Source: Kribbella pittospori | GTDB lineage: Bacteria > Actinomycetota > Actinomycetes > Propionibacteriales > Kribbellaceae | Length of the DNA: 64,000 nt | Reading direction: 5' to 3' | Assembly (NCBI RefSeq): GCF_004331465.1 | Contig: NZ_SJKB01000017.1 | Location: 62,001-126,000, forward strand | In this document: positions 8,081 to 16,457 of the stretch, piece by piece | How positions within the stretch are numbered: position 1 is the first letter of the stretch | Layout: every line of letters starts with the position of its first letter | Translations under genes and position numbers: made by a program | Notes under the pieces: generated by a model | The model's database searches: none | The model's input: only the letters and a program-made list of their open reading frames with translations | What the model was told of the DNA's origin: nothing

Positions 8081-9232
8081 CCGCCAAACCGTCACTGCGA
8101 CGACCGCCAGCAGTACGCCGCCGGCCAGGAACCCCTGGGTCGGCGACGCGCGGTCGATCGCCATGCCTGCAAGCACCGAGCCGGCCGAGCTGCCGAGGTT
8201 GTTGGCTGTGTTGATCCATGTACTCGCCTCGGTGCGCTGGTGTTGCGGGGTGACGTCGTCTGCTGCCAAATAGGCGACCACGAACAGCGGTGCCACGGCG
8301 AGCCCGGCGACCGCCATCACGACCCCGAGCACGACCAGGTTGGGCGCAAGCGACGCAGCCGACAGCCCGATGGCGAGTACGCCGATCAGCCCGGCGAGGT
8401 GGATCGGCCAGGACCGCGTGTGTTTCCGGCGCGCCCAGAGGAGTCCGCCCACGACACTGCCGAGGCCAATGCCCGCCTCGACGTACCCGGCCGCGCCGGG
8501 GTTGCCGGTTCGCTGAGCGACACCGGCGACGCACAGGTAGGCGACGCTGACGCCCGACGCGGTGACCATGATGACGAGCAGGATGCGCCGCAGCGGCCGG
8601 ATCGTGAGTGGCCCCAACGGATGGCGGTTCGGCGGCGCCGCGGTTGTGTGGGTCGTGACCGGGCTCGTGACCATCAGGACGGTCCCGGCGAGCATGAGGA
8701 CGGCGCAGCAGGTGAGCGCCGACCCGGCGGACGCGACGCTGATCAGTACGCCGGCGAGCAGCGGACCGCCTAGATACAGCGATTCCTCGCACACGGCGTC
8801 GAGTGCGTAGGCCCGTTCCTTCAGGTCCGTGCCCTCGGTGAGCAGCCGCCAGCTCGACCGCATCGACGGTCCCAACGGTGGCGCAAGGAGTCCCGCCGTA
8901 CCAACCAGCAGCAGTACGACGCTGTCCGCCGTACGAGTCGATGCGACCAGAGCGACGGATGAGCCGGCAGCCAACAGCGGCAGGACGCGACGCTGGCTGA
9001 AACGATCGACAAGGCGGGCTTTGTACGGCATCGACAACGAGGCGAGGCCGAACAACGCGACGGCCGTCCCGGCCGTCGCGAACGAATCGGTGGACTGCTG
9101 GACAGTGAACAACAACGACAACGGGAGCAGACCGTAAGCCAACCGCCCGACCAACGCCGGCACAAACGTGCGCAACGCCAACGGCAGCAACAAAACATCC
9201 CGGTAGCTCCCGGCACGAGAAGTGCCGGACAT
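7799..9232 (-). CDS. MFS transporter with antisense-derived C-terminal extension
   Basis: 477 residues by open frame. Residues 1 to about 384 show 10-12 membrane segments in the pattern of MFS exporters (for example GTAVALFGLASLSMPYKARLVDRF near the first cytoplasmic loop). The natural end for such a protein is near 8081. There is no stop there, and the frame continues for about 94 residues through the antisense of the PfkB gene, ending at 7799. This tail is polar and low in complexity, so it is probably a consequence of a lost stop rather than a domain. Substrate unknown. Confidence 0.82.
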   Translation of the reverse strand: MSGTSRAGSYRDVLLLPLALRTFVPALVGRLAYGLLPLSLLFTVQQSTDSFATAGTAVALFGLASLSMPYKARLVDRFSQRRVLPLLAAGSSVALVASTRTADSVVLLLVGTAGLLAPPLGPSMRSSWRLLTEGTDLKERAYALDAVCEESLYLGGPLLAGVLISVASAGSALTCCAVLMLAGTVLMVTSPVTTHTTAAPPNRHPLGPLTIRPLRRILLVIMVTASGVSVAYLCVAGVAQRTGNPGAAGYVEAGIGLGSVVGGLLWARRKHTRSWPIHLAGLIGVLAIGLSAASLAPNLVVLGVVMAVAGLAVAPLFVVAYLAADDVTPQHQRTEASTWINTANNLGSSAGSVLAGMAIDRASPTQGFLAGGVLLAVVAVTVWRSGVGQAGDGGRRSADDRDRAFWEDVADEGVVLQDVGVDPSGTVPAVVADPVDDVAPAGGRQRPAEVLDRQARAQVAEGEAVGQRPAAEGAEDQ

Positions 9233-9332
9233 GACTTCGCTCCTAGAGATCCAAACGGAATGGGCTCAACCGCGCCAACCAGCGCAGGAACCCTCTCTAG
9301 TCACAGGAAGAAGACATGCCGCCGAGCGTACC

Positions 9333-9770
9333 TCAGTCGAGCGTTCCTCGCGGGGACACCCACAGGTGGGGCTGGCCGGTGACGGCGGAGATGTGCTCGA
9401 AGTCGGCGTCGTAGTGCAGGATCACGGCGCCGTGCTGCTCGGCGACGGCCGCGGTCAGGAGGTCGATCACCCCAGCGGCTCGGTGATGGCCGCGGGCAGC
9501 CATCCGGACCTGCACCTCGCGGGCACGCTCGGCGATCGCCTCGCTGATCGGCAGATTGACATACAACGATCGCCGGCGCTCGCCGATCGTCTTCACGCCG
9601 GAGTGATCACGGCCCGAATAGCCGGCTTCCAGATCGACGGTCACACAGGTCGCCGCGGCCCGGTCGACGATCAGCCCGGCGATGATCGATCGCACCGCCG
9701 GATGCCGGGCACGCGCCTGCGCCGAGGTGTCGATCAGGTAGAGCTTGCCGACCGAGGCGACCGGGCTCAA
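9333..9770 (-). CDS. vapC: PIN-domain ribonuclease toxin, VapC family
   Basis: 145 residues. The PIN acidic residues are present: Asp14 in YLIDTSA, Glu48 in VDLEAG, Asp103 in VIDLLTAAVAEQHGAVILHYDADF, and Asp121/Asp123. VapC toxins cut RNA, often tRNA or rRNA, until bound by VapB. The start is a TTG at 9770 that overlaps the vapB stop (TTGA, 4 bp), giving coupled translation with the antitoxin. Confidence 0.92.
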   Translation of the reverse strand: MSPVASVGKLYLIDTSAQARARHPAVRSIIAGLIVDRAAATCVTVDLEAGYSGRDHSGVKTIGERRRSLYVNLPISEAIAERAREVQVRMAARGHHRAAGVIDLLTAAVAEQHGAVILHYDADFEHISAVTGQPHLWVSPRGTLD

Positions 9771-9976
9771 CGACGCGCCTCACGCATGATGTCGGGGTCG
9801 TCGATGTCCGGCCCGGCACCGAGCGCGAACGGGTCGTCGAGGAGCGCCTCGATCCGTTCGCGTCGTCTGGCCACGAACTCCAGGGCGGCGTTGACGGTGT
9901 CCTTCTTCGTCACTGTCCCCAACTCCTTCGCGGCCAGCGCCAACGCCTCGTCGTCCAGATCGATCATTGTCTTCAT
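9767..9976 (-). CDS. vapB: VapB-family antitoxin
   Basis: 69 residues from the ATG at 9976. The N-terminus MKTMIDLDDEALALAAKELG, followed by TKKDTVNAALEFV, is the ribbon-helix-helix VapB type (PF09957-like). The acidic C-terminal part would wrap the toxin. The start codon sits in a perfect inverted repeat (9975-10004), so the VapBC complex probably represses its own transcription there. Confidence 0.93.
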   Translation of the reverse strand: MKTMIDLDDEALALAAKELGTVTKKDTVNAALEFVARRRERIEALLDDPFALGAGPDIDDPDIMREARR

Positions 9977-10004
9977 ATATACGACCGTATGTCTTCGTAT
10001 ATAT
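9975..10004. promoter_or_regulatory. vapBC autoregulatory operator
   Basis: Arms ATATATACGA (9975-9984) and TCGTATATAT (9995-10004) are exact reverse complements, separated by 10 bp. The repeat is AT-rich in GC-rich surroundings and covers the vapB start codon. Ribbon-helix-helix antitoxins bind this kind of site; that use is inferred. Confidence 0.82.
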
Positions 10005-10126
10005 ACCTGGATATCGCCCGGCGCGCAAAGTGACCAGATCGTTGCTGGGTGGAATACCGACCCGGTCTCGGTCGTAGGGTCTTCCGTGGTGCGCGGGCTG
10101 TGGGACTGCGCGGATGGAGGACTGTG

Positions 10127-11400
10127 ATGGTGGGTGCTGGGATCAGTCGGCGGCAGATGCTGGTGGCGGGTGGTGGGTTGGCGGCGTTGGCGGTGGCTGG
10201 GTGCGGGTCGAACAGCGGTCGGCCCTCGGGTGGCGGGAGTGGGGACAAGCCGACTCTTCAGCAGTGGTATCACCAGTACGGCGAGGCCGGGACGCAGCAG
10301 GCGGTCGAGAAGTACGCGAAGGAGTACCCGGACGCGACGGTCAGCATCCATGGTCGCCGGGCGACTACGACAAGAAGACCGCGACCGCGTTGCTGACCGA
10401 CCAGGGCCCGGACGTCTTCGAATACGTGAACGGCCCGACGATCGACATGATCAAAGCGGGTCAGGCGGTCGAGCTGACCGACCTGCTCGGCGACACCAAG
10501 GACGACTTCACCCCGTCGTTGATCGCCCGGATGTCCTACCAGGACAAGCTTTACGCGATCCCGCAGGTCACCGACATGCAACTGCTCGTCTACCGCAAGA
10601 GCCTGCTCAGCGCGGCCGGCATCCAGCCGCCGCAGACGGTCGACGAGCTACTCGCGGCCGCGAAGGCACTGACGACGGACAAGATGAAGGGCCTGTTCGT
10701 CGGCAACGACGGCGGCGTCGGCGTGCTCGGCGGACCGGCGCTGTGGTCGGCCGGTCTGGACTACCTGACCGACGACAACCAGTTCGGGTTCGATGACCCG
10801 GCCGCGGCCGAGTCGCTGCACAAGCTGCGCGAGTTGTTCACCTCGAAGACTCTGTTGCTCGGGGCACCGACCGACTGGTCCGACCCGTCCGCGTTCACCC
10901 AAGGGCTGACCGCGATGCAGTTCACCGGTCTGTGGACGTTGCCGGTGATCGAGAAGGCGTTCCCGGACGACTACGGCGTACTGCCGTGGCCGAAGCTGAA
11001 CGCGACCACCGGCAAGCCGAGCGTCCCGGTCGGGGCCTACGGGTCGTGCGTCAACGCGAAGTCGAAGAACGTCGACGCGGCGAAGAAGTTCGTCCAATGG
11101 CTGTGGGTCGGCCAGACCGACAAGCAGCTCGACTTCGCCCAGTCGTACGGCTTCCACATCCCGGCGCGCAAGAGCCTGGCTGCGAAGGCGGAGAAGCTGA
11201 AGTCCGGCCCGGCCGCCGACGCGGTCAAGTTCGTCAACGAGAACGGCCACGCCCAGACCCCGATCCTGTGGTCGCCCAAGTCCAGTTCGGCGTACTCCGA
11301 TGCGCTCAACCGGATCATCCGCAACGGATCCGATCCGGCCACCGAGATCAAGGCTGTGAAGTCCGTGGTGGACGCGGAACTCAAGCGCATCTCCGGCTGA
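10127..11400 (+). pseudogene. Sugar ABC transporter substrate-binding lipoprotein, frameshifted
   Basis: The first frame (ATG 10127, GGAGG at 10116-10120) encodes a twin-arginine lipoprotein signal (ISRRQML, lipobox AVAGC) and runs in phase to about 10348. From the TGG at 10351 onward the homologous sequence continues in the next frame (SPGDYDKKTATALLTDQGPD and on) to the TGA at 11400. Exactly one base is missing near 10348-10351. The rest is a full extracellular solute-binding protein family 1 domain of about 424 residues in all. No permease or ATPase gene is adjacent, so it is an orphan as well as broken. A sequencing error would also explain it. Confidence 0.85.
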
Positions 11401-11420
11401 CCGGATGGCAGAGTGGGTGC

Positions 11421-11834
11421 ATGATCACCGTGCACCCACTCACCGACGACGACCGCGAGCTCATCGAACTGGCCCGCCGGACTGTGGACGCGAACACCGA
11501 CGGACCGGACGGCGTCTACACGATGGGCGCCGCGGTGCGTGGTGTGGACGGACGGATGTACGCCGGGATCAACCTCTACCACTTCACCGGCGGCCCGTGC
11601 GCCGAGCTGGTAGCGCTCGGCCGAGCCAGGGCGGAAGGCGCACGCGAGCTCACCACGATCGTAGCCGTAGGCAACGAAGGCCGCGGCGTCGTCGGCCCGT
11701 GCGGCCGCGACCGGCAGATCCTCGTCGACTACCACCCAGGCATCCGCGTCATCCTGCCAACCGCCGAGGGCGTCGGCTCCGTAATGGCCACCGACCTCCT
11801 CCCAGGCGCCTACCGCTGGACCCCGAACCCCTGA
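11421..11834 (+). CDS. Cytidine/blasticidin-S-deaminase-like protein
   Basis: 137 residues from the ATG at 11421. The core TGGPCAELVALG (zinc Cys60, catalytic Glu62), the IVAVGNEGRG segment and GPCGRDRQILVDYHPGIRV closely follow blasticidin-S deaminase. That family normally has PCGRCRQ. Here the third zinc ligand Cys is Asp (codon GAC), so activity may be altered or lost. It could detoxify a nucleoside antibiotic or deaminate a cytidine-like base. It follows the broken binding protein by 20 bp, which is probably not meaningful. Confidence 0.85.
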   Translation: MITVHPLTDDDRELIELARRTVDANTDGPDGVYTMGAAVRGVDGRMYAGINLYHFTGGPCAELVALGRARAEGARELTTIVAVGNEGRGVVGPCGRDRQILVDYHPGIRVILPTAEGVGSVMATDLLPGAYRWTPNP

Positions 11835-11837
11835 CGC

Positions 11838-12170
11838 TCAGGCCAGCCGGACCTCGCCCTCGCGGAACCACCAGGTGATCGGCTCGGCGGTCAGGATGCC
11901 TGCGCGGACGGCGGGATCCTCGGCTGCGTGGCGGCGGGCGTCCTCGATGCCGACGCGGTAGAGACACAAGCCGCGCAGGGTCTCGTCGTCGTGGTCGCGG
12001 AAGGGGCCGGCGGCGCCCATCACGCCTTCCTTGCGACGTGAATCGAGGAAGGCGAGATGCGCCTGCTGGATCCGGTCCTGCTCGTCTTCGGGCAGGACCG
12101 GTGGGTCGGTCGGGCGCCGGAGCAGGACGAGCGTGATGCTCTCCATCCCGGGCCGCGGCGGCGTACTCAC
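11838..12170 (-). CDS. YCII-related domain protein
   Basis: 110 residues from a GTG at 12170 that overlaps the upstream VOC stop (GTGA); an ATG at 12146 is the alternative. It is a ferredoxin-like YCII fold: ITLVLLRRPTDPP, then AHLAFLDSRRKEGVMGAAGP, and AEDPAVRAGILTAEPITWWF. YCII proteins have a conserved His-Asp pair and are weakly linked to haloalkene or peroxide chemistry; no reaction can be assigned. It is translationally coupled to the VOC protein, which suggests a joint role. Confidence 0.8.
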   Translation of the reverse strand: MSTPPRPGMESITLVLLRRPTDPPVLPEDEQDRIQQAHLAFLDSRRKEGVMGAAGPFRDHDDETLRGLCLYRVGIEDARRHAAEDPAVRAGILTAEPITWWFREGEVRLA

Positions 12171-12544
12171 GCCTGCACCACCCGCTCGGAGAGCATGAAG
12201 GTGTTGCCGTCGGGGTCGTAGAAGGTGGCGAGGCGAACCTCGTCCGCGACCAGCCGCGTCTCGCCGTCGAAGCGCGTCCCGTGCGACTCGAGGTGCTCCC
12301 GCGCCTTGTCGATGTCCCGTACGCCGAAGGTGACGACGACCCCGCCGTCGGTCTTCGGATCCTCGACCTGCCCGATCCCGATCGAGATCCCCGGCAGCGG
12401 CGTACTCAGCTCGGCCCACCCCCAGGCGTCCAGCCGGTGCACGACCTCGAAGCCCAGCGCCTGCTCGTACCAGCGCAGCGACCGCTCCAGGTCGACGACG
12501 TCCAGGGCACACACCGCGCGCCCGTCGTACTCGATCCCGCTCAT
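12167..12544 (-). CDS. VOC-family (glyoxalase/bleomycin-resistance fold) protein
   Basis: 125 residues with the two-part VOC fold: VCALDVVDLERSLRWYEQAL at the N-terminus and ATFYDPDGNTFMLSE at the C-terminus, the usual position of the second metal Glu. Members isomerise, cleave or bind small molecules; the substrate is unknown. It is the first gene of a two-gene unit with the YCII protein and is divergent from a winged-helix regulator 29 bp away, which probably controls it. Confidence 0.85.
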   Translation of the reverse strand: MSGIEYDGRAVCALDVVDLERSLRWYEQALGFEVVHRLDAWGWAELSTPLPGISIGIGQVEDPKTDGGVVVTFGVRDIDKAREHLESHGTRFDGETRLVADEVRLATFYDPDGNTFMLSERVVQA

Positions 12545-12555
12545 AGTCCTGTTTT

Positions 12556-12561
12556 TATACT
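12556..12561 (+). promoter_or_regulatory. -10 element of a probably leaderless regulator gene
   Basis: TATACT lies 12 bp before the GTG at 12574, the spacing expected when transcription starts at or near the start codon. A TAAGCTTA palindrome (12561-12568) follows in the 29-bp divergent gap and could be an operator half for both genes. The assignment rests on position and sequence only. Confidence 0.5.
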
Positions 12562-12573
12562 AAGCTTACTTTC

Positions 12574-13125
12574 GTGTCAACGCTCTCCCGCCTGCTCCAT
12601 CTCCGATGGGCCGTCCCGGTGCTCGCCGAGTTGCATCGCGGGCACGGCGGACGCTTCGTGAACCTCACACACACGCTCGGCATCAGCCGGGAGTCACTGC
12701 GCCGTACGCTCGCCTTCCTGACGGACACCGGCCTGATCGAGCGCAATCCTGGACACGGGCACCCGCTGCGGCCGGAGTACCTGCTCACCGCTGAGGGCGA
12801 GCAACTCGGCGAACCGTCCGTCGCGCTGACCGATCTGCTCGTTGAGCTCGACCTGGAGGACGTCGGCCTGCGCAAGTGGTCGCTGCCGATCCTCGCCCTG
12901 CTCAACCAGGAGTCCCGGTACTCCGAGCTGCGCGCAGCTCTCCCCAACATGTCGAACCGCGCCCTCGCCCTGGCTCTGAAGGACCTCGCGACCGCCGGCC
13001 TCGTCTCCAGGACCGTGACGACCGACTACCCGCCCGCGACGCTGTACGGCGCGACCGCCACCGGCCGCCGCCTGGCCCAAGCAGCGGAACGGCTTCAGAA
13101 CGCCGGGATGACGTCCTTGCCGTAG
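12574..13125 (+). CDS. Tandem winged-helix (HxlR-like) transcriptional regulator
   Basis: 183 residues with two winged-helix units. The first is about 1-70 (LLHLRWAVPVLAELHRG, then ISRESLRRTLAFLTDTGLIE). The second is about 95-180 (LRKWSLPILALLNQESRYSE, then LPNMSNRALALALKDLATAGLV). The second matches the HxlR/MarR-like DUF24 pattern, and two units in one chain are less common. It is divergent from the VOC/YCII unit and likely its regulator. Its 3' end overlaps the convergent LLM oxidoreductase by 31 bp. Confidence 0.82.
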   Translation: MSTLSRLLHLRWAVPVLAELHRGHGGRFVNLTHTLGISRESLRRTLAFLTDTGLIERNPGHGHPLRPEYLLTAEGEQLGEPSVALTDLLVELDLEDVGLRKWSLPILALLNQESRYSELRAALPNMSNRALALALKDLATAGLVSRTVTTDYPPATLYGATATGRRLAQAAERLQNAGMTSLP

Positions 13126-14087
13126 GCCGCGAGCGTCTCCTCCTTCCCGTCGTGCTGCAGGTAGACCGCGAACTGGTCGACCCCGAGCGCCTTCAGCTCG
13201 CTCAGCCGGGCGATGTGCTGGTCAACCGGGCCGAGGATGCAGAACCGATCGACCACCTCGTCCGGGACGAAGGCAGTGTGAGTGTTCCCCGCACGCCCAT
13301 GCTCCGCGTAGTCGTAGCCCTTCCGGCCCTCGATGTAGTCGGTCAGCGCCTTCGGCACCGCGCCTGACGTGCCATAACGACCCACGATGTCAGCCACGTG
13401 GTTGCCAACCATCCCGCCGAACCAGCGGGTCTGTTCGCGCTGGTGCTGCAGGTCATCCCCGACGTACGCCGGTGCCGCGACGCAGAACTTGATGGCCGCC
13501 GGATCACGGCCGGCCTCCTCGGCAGAACGACGTACTGCGGTGATCATCCACTCCGCGATGTCCGGGTCGGCGAGCTGCAGGATGTAGCCGTCACCGACCT
13601 CACCGGTCGCCGCCAATGCCTTCGGTCCGTACGCCGCGACCCACACGTCCAAGGCGCCCTTGTCGACCCAGGCGAACTTCAGTTGCTGGCCGCGATACTC
13701 GACCGTCTCGCCACGGGCCAGCGCTCGGACCACGTGGACGCATTCCTTCATCTGGTCGATCGTGCCGGGCTTCGCGCCGAGCGTGCGCAGGGCGGAGTCG
13801 CCGCGCCCGATCCCGCAGATCGTCCGGTTGCCGAACATCTCGTTCAGCGTGGCGAACTGGGACGCGATCACGGTCCAGTCCCGGGTGCCCGGGTTCGTCA
13901 CCATCGGACCGACGATCACCCGCTGCGTGGCGGCCAGGATCTGGCTGTAGATGACGAACGGCTCCTGCCAGAGCAGGTGCGAGTCGAACGTCCAGACGTA
14001 GTCGAACCCCGCGTCCTCCGCCTTGCGCGCCAGCTCCACGACCGCGGACGCCGGCGGATCACACTGGAACACCACTCCGAAGTCCAC
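13095..14087 (-). CDS. F420-dependent LLM-class oxidoreductase
   Basis: 330 residues of luciferase-like TIM barrel. Signatures: ARKAEDAGFDYVWTFDSHL at the N-terminus, NPGTRDWTVIASQFATLNEM and GIGRGDSALRTLG in the middle. It belongs to the subgroup found beside dihydropyrimidinases (TIGR03842-like), and that is its context here, starting 15 bp after hydA ends. A role as the F420-linked reductase or oxidase of pyrimidine or hydantoin catabolism is inferred from the neighbours. Confidence 0.88.
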   Translation of the reverse strand: MDFGVVFQCDPPASAVVELARKAEDAGFDYVWTFDSHLLWQEPFVIYSQILAATQRVIVGPMVTNPGTRDWTVIASQFATLNEMFGNRTICGIGRGDSALRTLGAKPGTIDQMKECVHVVRALARGETVEYRGQQLKFAWVDKGALDVWVAAYGPKALAATGEVGDGYILQLADPDIAEWMITAVRRSAEEAGRDPAAIKFCVAAPAYVGDDLQHQREQTRWFGGMVGNHVADIVGRYGTSGAVPKALTDYIEGRKGYDYAEHGRAGNTHTAFVPDEVVDRFCILGPVDQHIARLSELKALGVDQFAVYLQHDGKEETLAAYGKDVIPAF

Positions 14088-14102
14088 GGCTTTCCCCCTT
14101 GT

Positions 14103-15509
14103 TTACTGCAGGTACGACGACAGGCCGCGCCGCAGGAACTTCCCCCGGCCCTTCCGGCCATGGTAGTTGCCGTCGGCCACGATCACCTCGCCGCGCGAGA
14201 TTACTGTGCCCACCCGGCCCTGGATCTCGACCCCTTCGTACGCCGAGTAGTCCATGTTCATGTGGTGCGTGTCGACGCTGATCCGGGTGGTCGCATTCGG
14301 GTCGTAGATGACCAGGTCCGCGTCCGAGCCGGGCGCGACGATCCCCTTCTGCGGGTACAGCCCGAACATCCGGGCCGGCGTCGTCGCGATCGTCTCGACC
14401 CAGCGCTCCAGCGACAGCTGACCGTCCACGACGCCTTGGTAGATCAGATCGACGCGATGCTCGACGCCGCCGATGCCGTTCGGGATCTTCGAGAAGTCGC
14501 CGACGCCGAGTTCCTTCTGGTCCTTCATGCAGAACGGGCAGTGGTCGGTCGACACGATCGCCAGATCGTTGCTCCGCAACCCTTTCCACAGGTCCTTGGC
14601 GTGCGACTCGTGCTTGCTGCGCAGCGGGGTCGAGCAGACCCACTTCGCGCCCTCGAAACCGGGCGCGCCGAGCTGATCCTCGAGGGTGAGATACAGGTAC
14701 TGCGGGCAGGTCTCGGCGAAGACGTTCCGGCCGGCGTCGCGGGCGCTTGCGACCGCCTCGAGGGCTCCGCTCGCGGACAGGTGGACGATGTACAGCGGGC
14801 AGTCCTTCGCCACCTCGGCGAGCGCGATCGCACGGCTGGTCGCCTCGGTCTCGAGCGCGGCCGGGCGGGTGATGCCGTGGTAGATCGGGTCGGTCTCGCC
14901 GCGGGCCAGCGCCTGCTGCACGAGGACGTCGATCGCGATGCCGTTCTCCGCGTGCATCATGATCATCGCGCCGTTCTCCCGCGCGGTCTGCATCGCCCGC
15001 AGGATCTGGCCGTCGTCGGAGTAGAAGACCCCGGGGTAGGCCATGAACAGCTTGAAACTGGTGATTCCCTCGTCCGCGACCAGTTGGTCCATCGCCTTCA
15101 GCGCGTCGGTGTCGACGCCGCCGAGGATCATGTGGAACGCGTAGTCGATATGACAGTTGCCGTCGGCCTTGGCATGCCAGGCGGCCAGGCCGTCTTGCAC
15201 GACTTCACCTGTCCGCTGGACGGCGAAGTCGATGATCGTCGTCGTACCACCCCACGCCGCCGCCTGGGTTCCGGTGTCGAAGGTGTCACTGGCCGCCGTA
15301 CCGCCGAACGGGAGCTCCATGTGCGTGTGCGCGTCGATCCCGCCCGGGATCACGTACTTGCCTGCAGCATCGATCACCTCGTCCGGAGTGATCGACTGAC
15401 TGAACGACGGATCCAGCAGGGCAACGATCTTCTCGCCCTGGACCAGGACGTCCGCAACCTGCGTCCCGGTCGGCCCGACGACGGTCCCACCCTTGACCAG
15501 CAACGTCAT
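14103..15509 (-). CDS. hydA: Dihydropyrimidinase (D-hydantoinase)
   Basis: 468 residues, full length. All metal and carboxylated-lysine positions are visible: His61 and His63 (DAHTHMELP), Lys153 (SFKLFMAYPG), His186 (MMHAENG), His243 (IVHLSASG) and Asp322 (STDHCPF). It opens dihydrouracil or hydantoin rings to N-carbamoyl amino acids in the cytosol. It sits between a beta-ureidopropionase and an LLM oxidoreductase, all leftward with short gaps, which fits reductive pyrimidine breakdown. Confidence 0.95.
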   Translation of the reverse strand: MTLLVKGGTVVGPTGTQVADVLVQGEKIVALLDPSFSQSITPDEVIDAAGKYVIPGGIDAHTHMELPFGGTAASDTFDTGTQAAAWGGTTTIIDFAVQRTGEVVQDGLAAWHAKADGNCHIDYAFHMILGGVDTDALKAMDQLVADEGITSFKLFMAYPGVFYSDDGQILRAMQTARENGAMIMMHAENGIAIDVLVQQALARGETDPIYHGITRPAALETEATSRAIALAEVAKDCPLYIVHLSASGALEAVASARDAGRNVFAETCPQYLYLTLEDQLGAPGFEGAKWVCSTPLRSKHESHAKDLWKGLRSNDLAIVSTDHCPFCMKDQKELGVGDFSKIPNGIGGVEHRVDLIYQGVVDGQLSLERWVETIATTPARMFGLYPQKGIVAPGSDADLVIYDPNATTRISVDTHHMNMDYSAYEGVEIQGRVGTVISRGEVIVADGNYHGRKGRGKFLRRGLSSYLQ

Positions 15510-15536
15510 GCCGTATTCCCTTCGAGACGTTTCGTC

Positions 15537-16379
15537 CTACGGTTTGGTCAGGTCGCCGTACGCGTCCGGGCGGCGGTCGCGGTAGAACTGCCAGCGGTCG
15601 CGGACCGTGTCCAGCAGGCTCAGGTCCAGGTCCCGGACGATCAGTTCCGGATCGTGGTCGTGCCCGACGTCCCCGACGAACTTGCCCTCGGGGTCGACGA
15701 AGTACGACGTGCCGTAGAAGTCGTTGTCACCGAAGTCGGACTCGATCCCGACCCGGTTGATCGCGCCGACGAAGTACTCGTTGGCCACCGCCGAGGCCGG
15801 CTGCTCCAGCTTCCACAGGTACGCCGACAGTCCCCGGCTGGTCGCGGACGGGTTGAACACGATCTTCGCGCCGGCCAGGCCGAGCGCGCGCCAGCCCTCC
15901 GGGAAGTGCCGGTCGTAGCAGATGTACACGCCGATCCGGCCGACCGCGGTGTCGAAGATCGGATAGCCGAGGTTCCCGGGGCGGAAGTAGAACTTCTCCC
16001 AGAACCCCTTCACCTGCGGGATGTGGTTCTTCCGGTACTTGCCAAGGTATTTGCCGTCGGCATCGATCACGGCCGCGGTGTTGTACAGCACTCCCGGCTG
16101 CTCCTGCTCGTAGACCGGCAGCACCATGACCATGCCGAGTTCCTTGGCCAGCGCGGCGAACCGCTCGGTCGTCGGCCCTGGCACGGACTCGGCGTACTCG
16201 TAGAACTTGGGATCCTGCAACTGGCAGAAGTACGGCCCGTAGAACAACTCCTGGAAGCACAACACGCGTACGCCGGCCGCAGCCGCCTGCCGCGCGTACT
16301 CCTCGTGGGCCTTGATCATGGACTCCTTGTCACCGGTCCATGACGCCTGCACCAACCCAGCCCTGACAACCTCCGCCAC
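15537..16379 (-). CDS. Nitrilase-family N-carbamoyl-beta-alanine amidohydrolase
   Basis: 280 residues from a GTG at 16379, chosen because GGGGAGG (16385-16391) lies 5 bp upstream and homologues begin at this point; an ATG at 16409 is also open. The catalytic triad is Glu44 (CFQELFYGPYF), Lys117 (KYRKNHIPQ) and Cys154 (YICYDRHFPEGWR). This is the beta-ureidopropionase type that converts N-carbamoyl-beta-alanine to beta-alanine, CO2 and ammonia, the step after dihydropyrimidinase. It is the first gene of the pyrimidine-catabolism unit. Confidence 0.92.
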   Translation of the reverse strand: MAEVVRAGLVQASWTGDKESMIKAHEEYARQAAAAGVRVLCFQELFYGPYFCQLQDPKFYEYAESVPGPTTERFAALAKELGMVMVLPVYEQEQPGVLYNTAAVIDADGKYLGKYRKNHIPQVKGFWEKFYFRPGNLGYPIFDTAVGRIGVYICYDRHFPEGWRALGLAGAKIVFNPSATSRGLSAYLWKLEQPASAVANEYFVGAINRVGIESDFGDNDFYGTSYFVDPEGKFVGDVGHDHDPELIVRDLDLSLLDTVRDRWQFYRDRRPDAYGDLTKP

Positions 16380-16457
16380 CAGAACCTCCCCAACTAGCCG
16401 AGCACCCATGCTCCATCCGCGCCCCCACAACCGTCAACGGATGCGGAAATCGGGCCC

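Noticed and set aside
13398..16343. Rightward 981-codon open frame
   Set aside because: Antisense to the LLM oxidoreductase, dihydropyrimidinase and beta-ureidopropionase genes, all with intact catalytic motifs.
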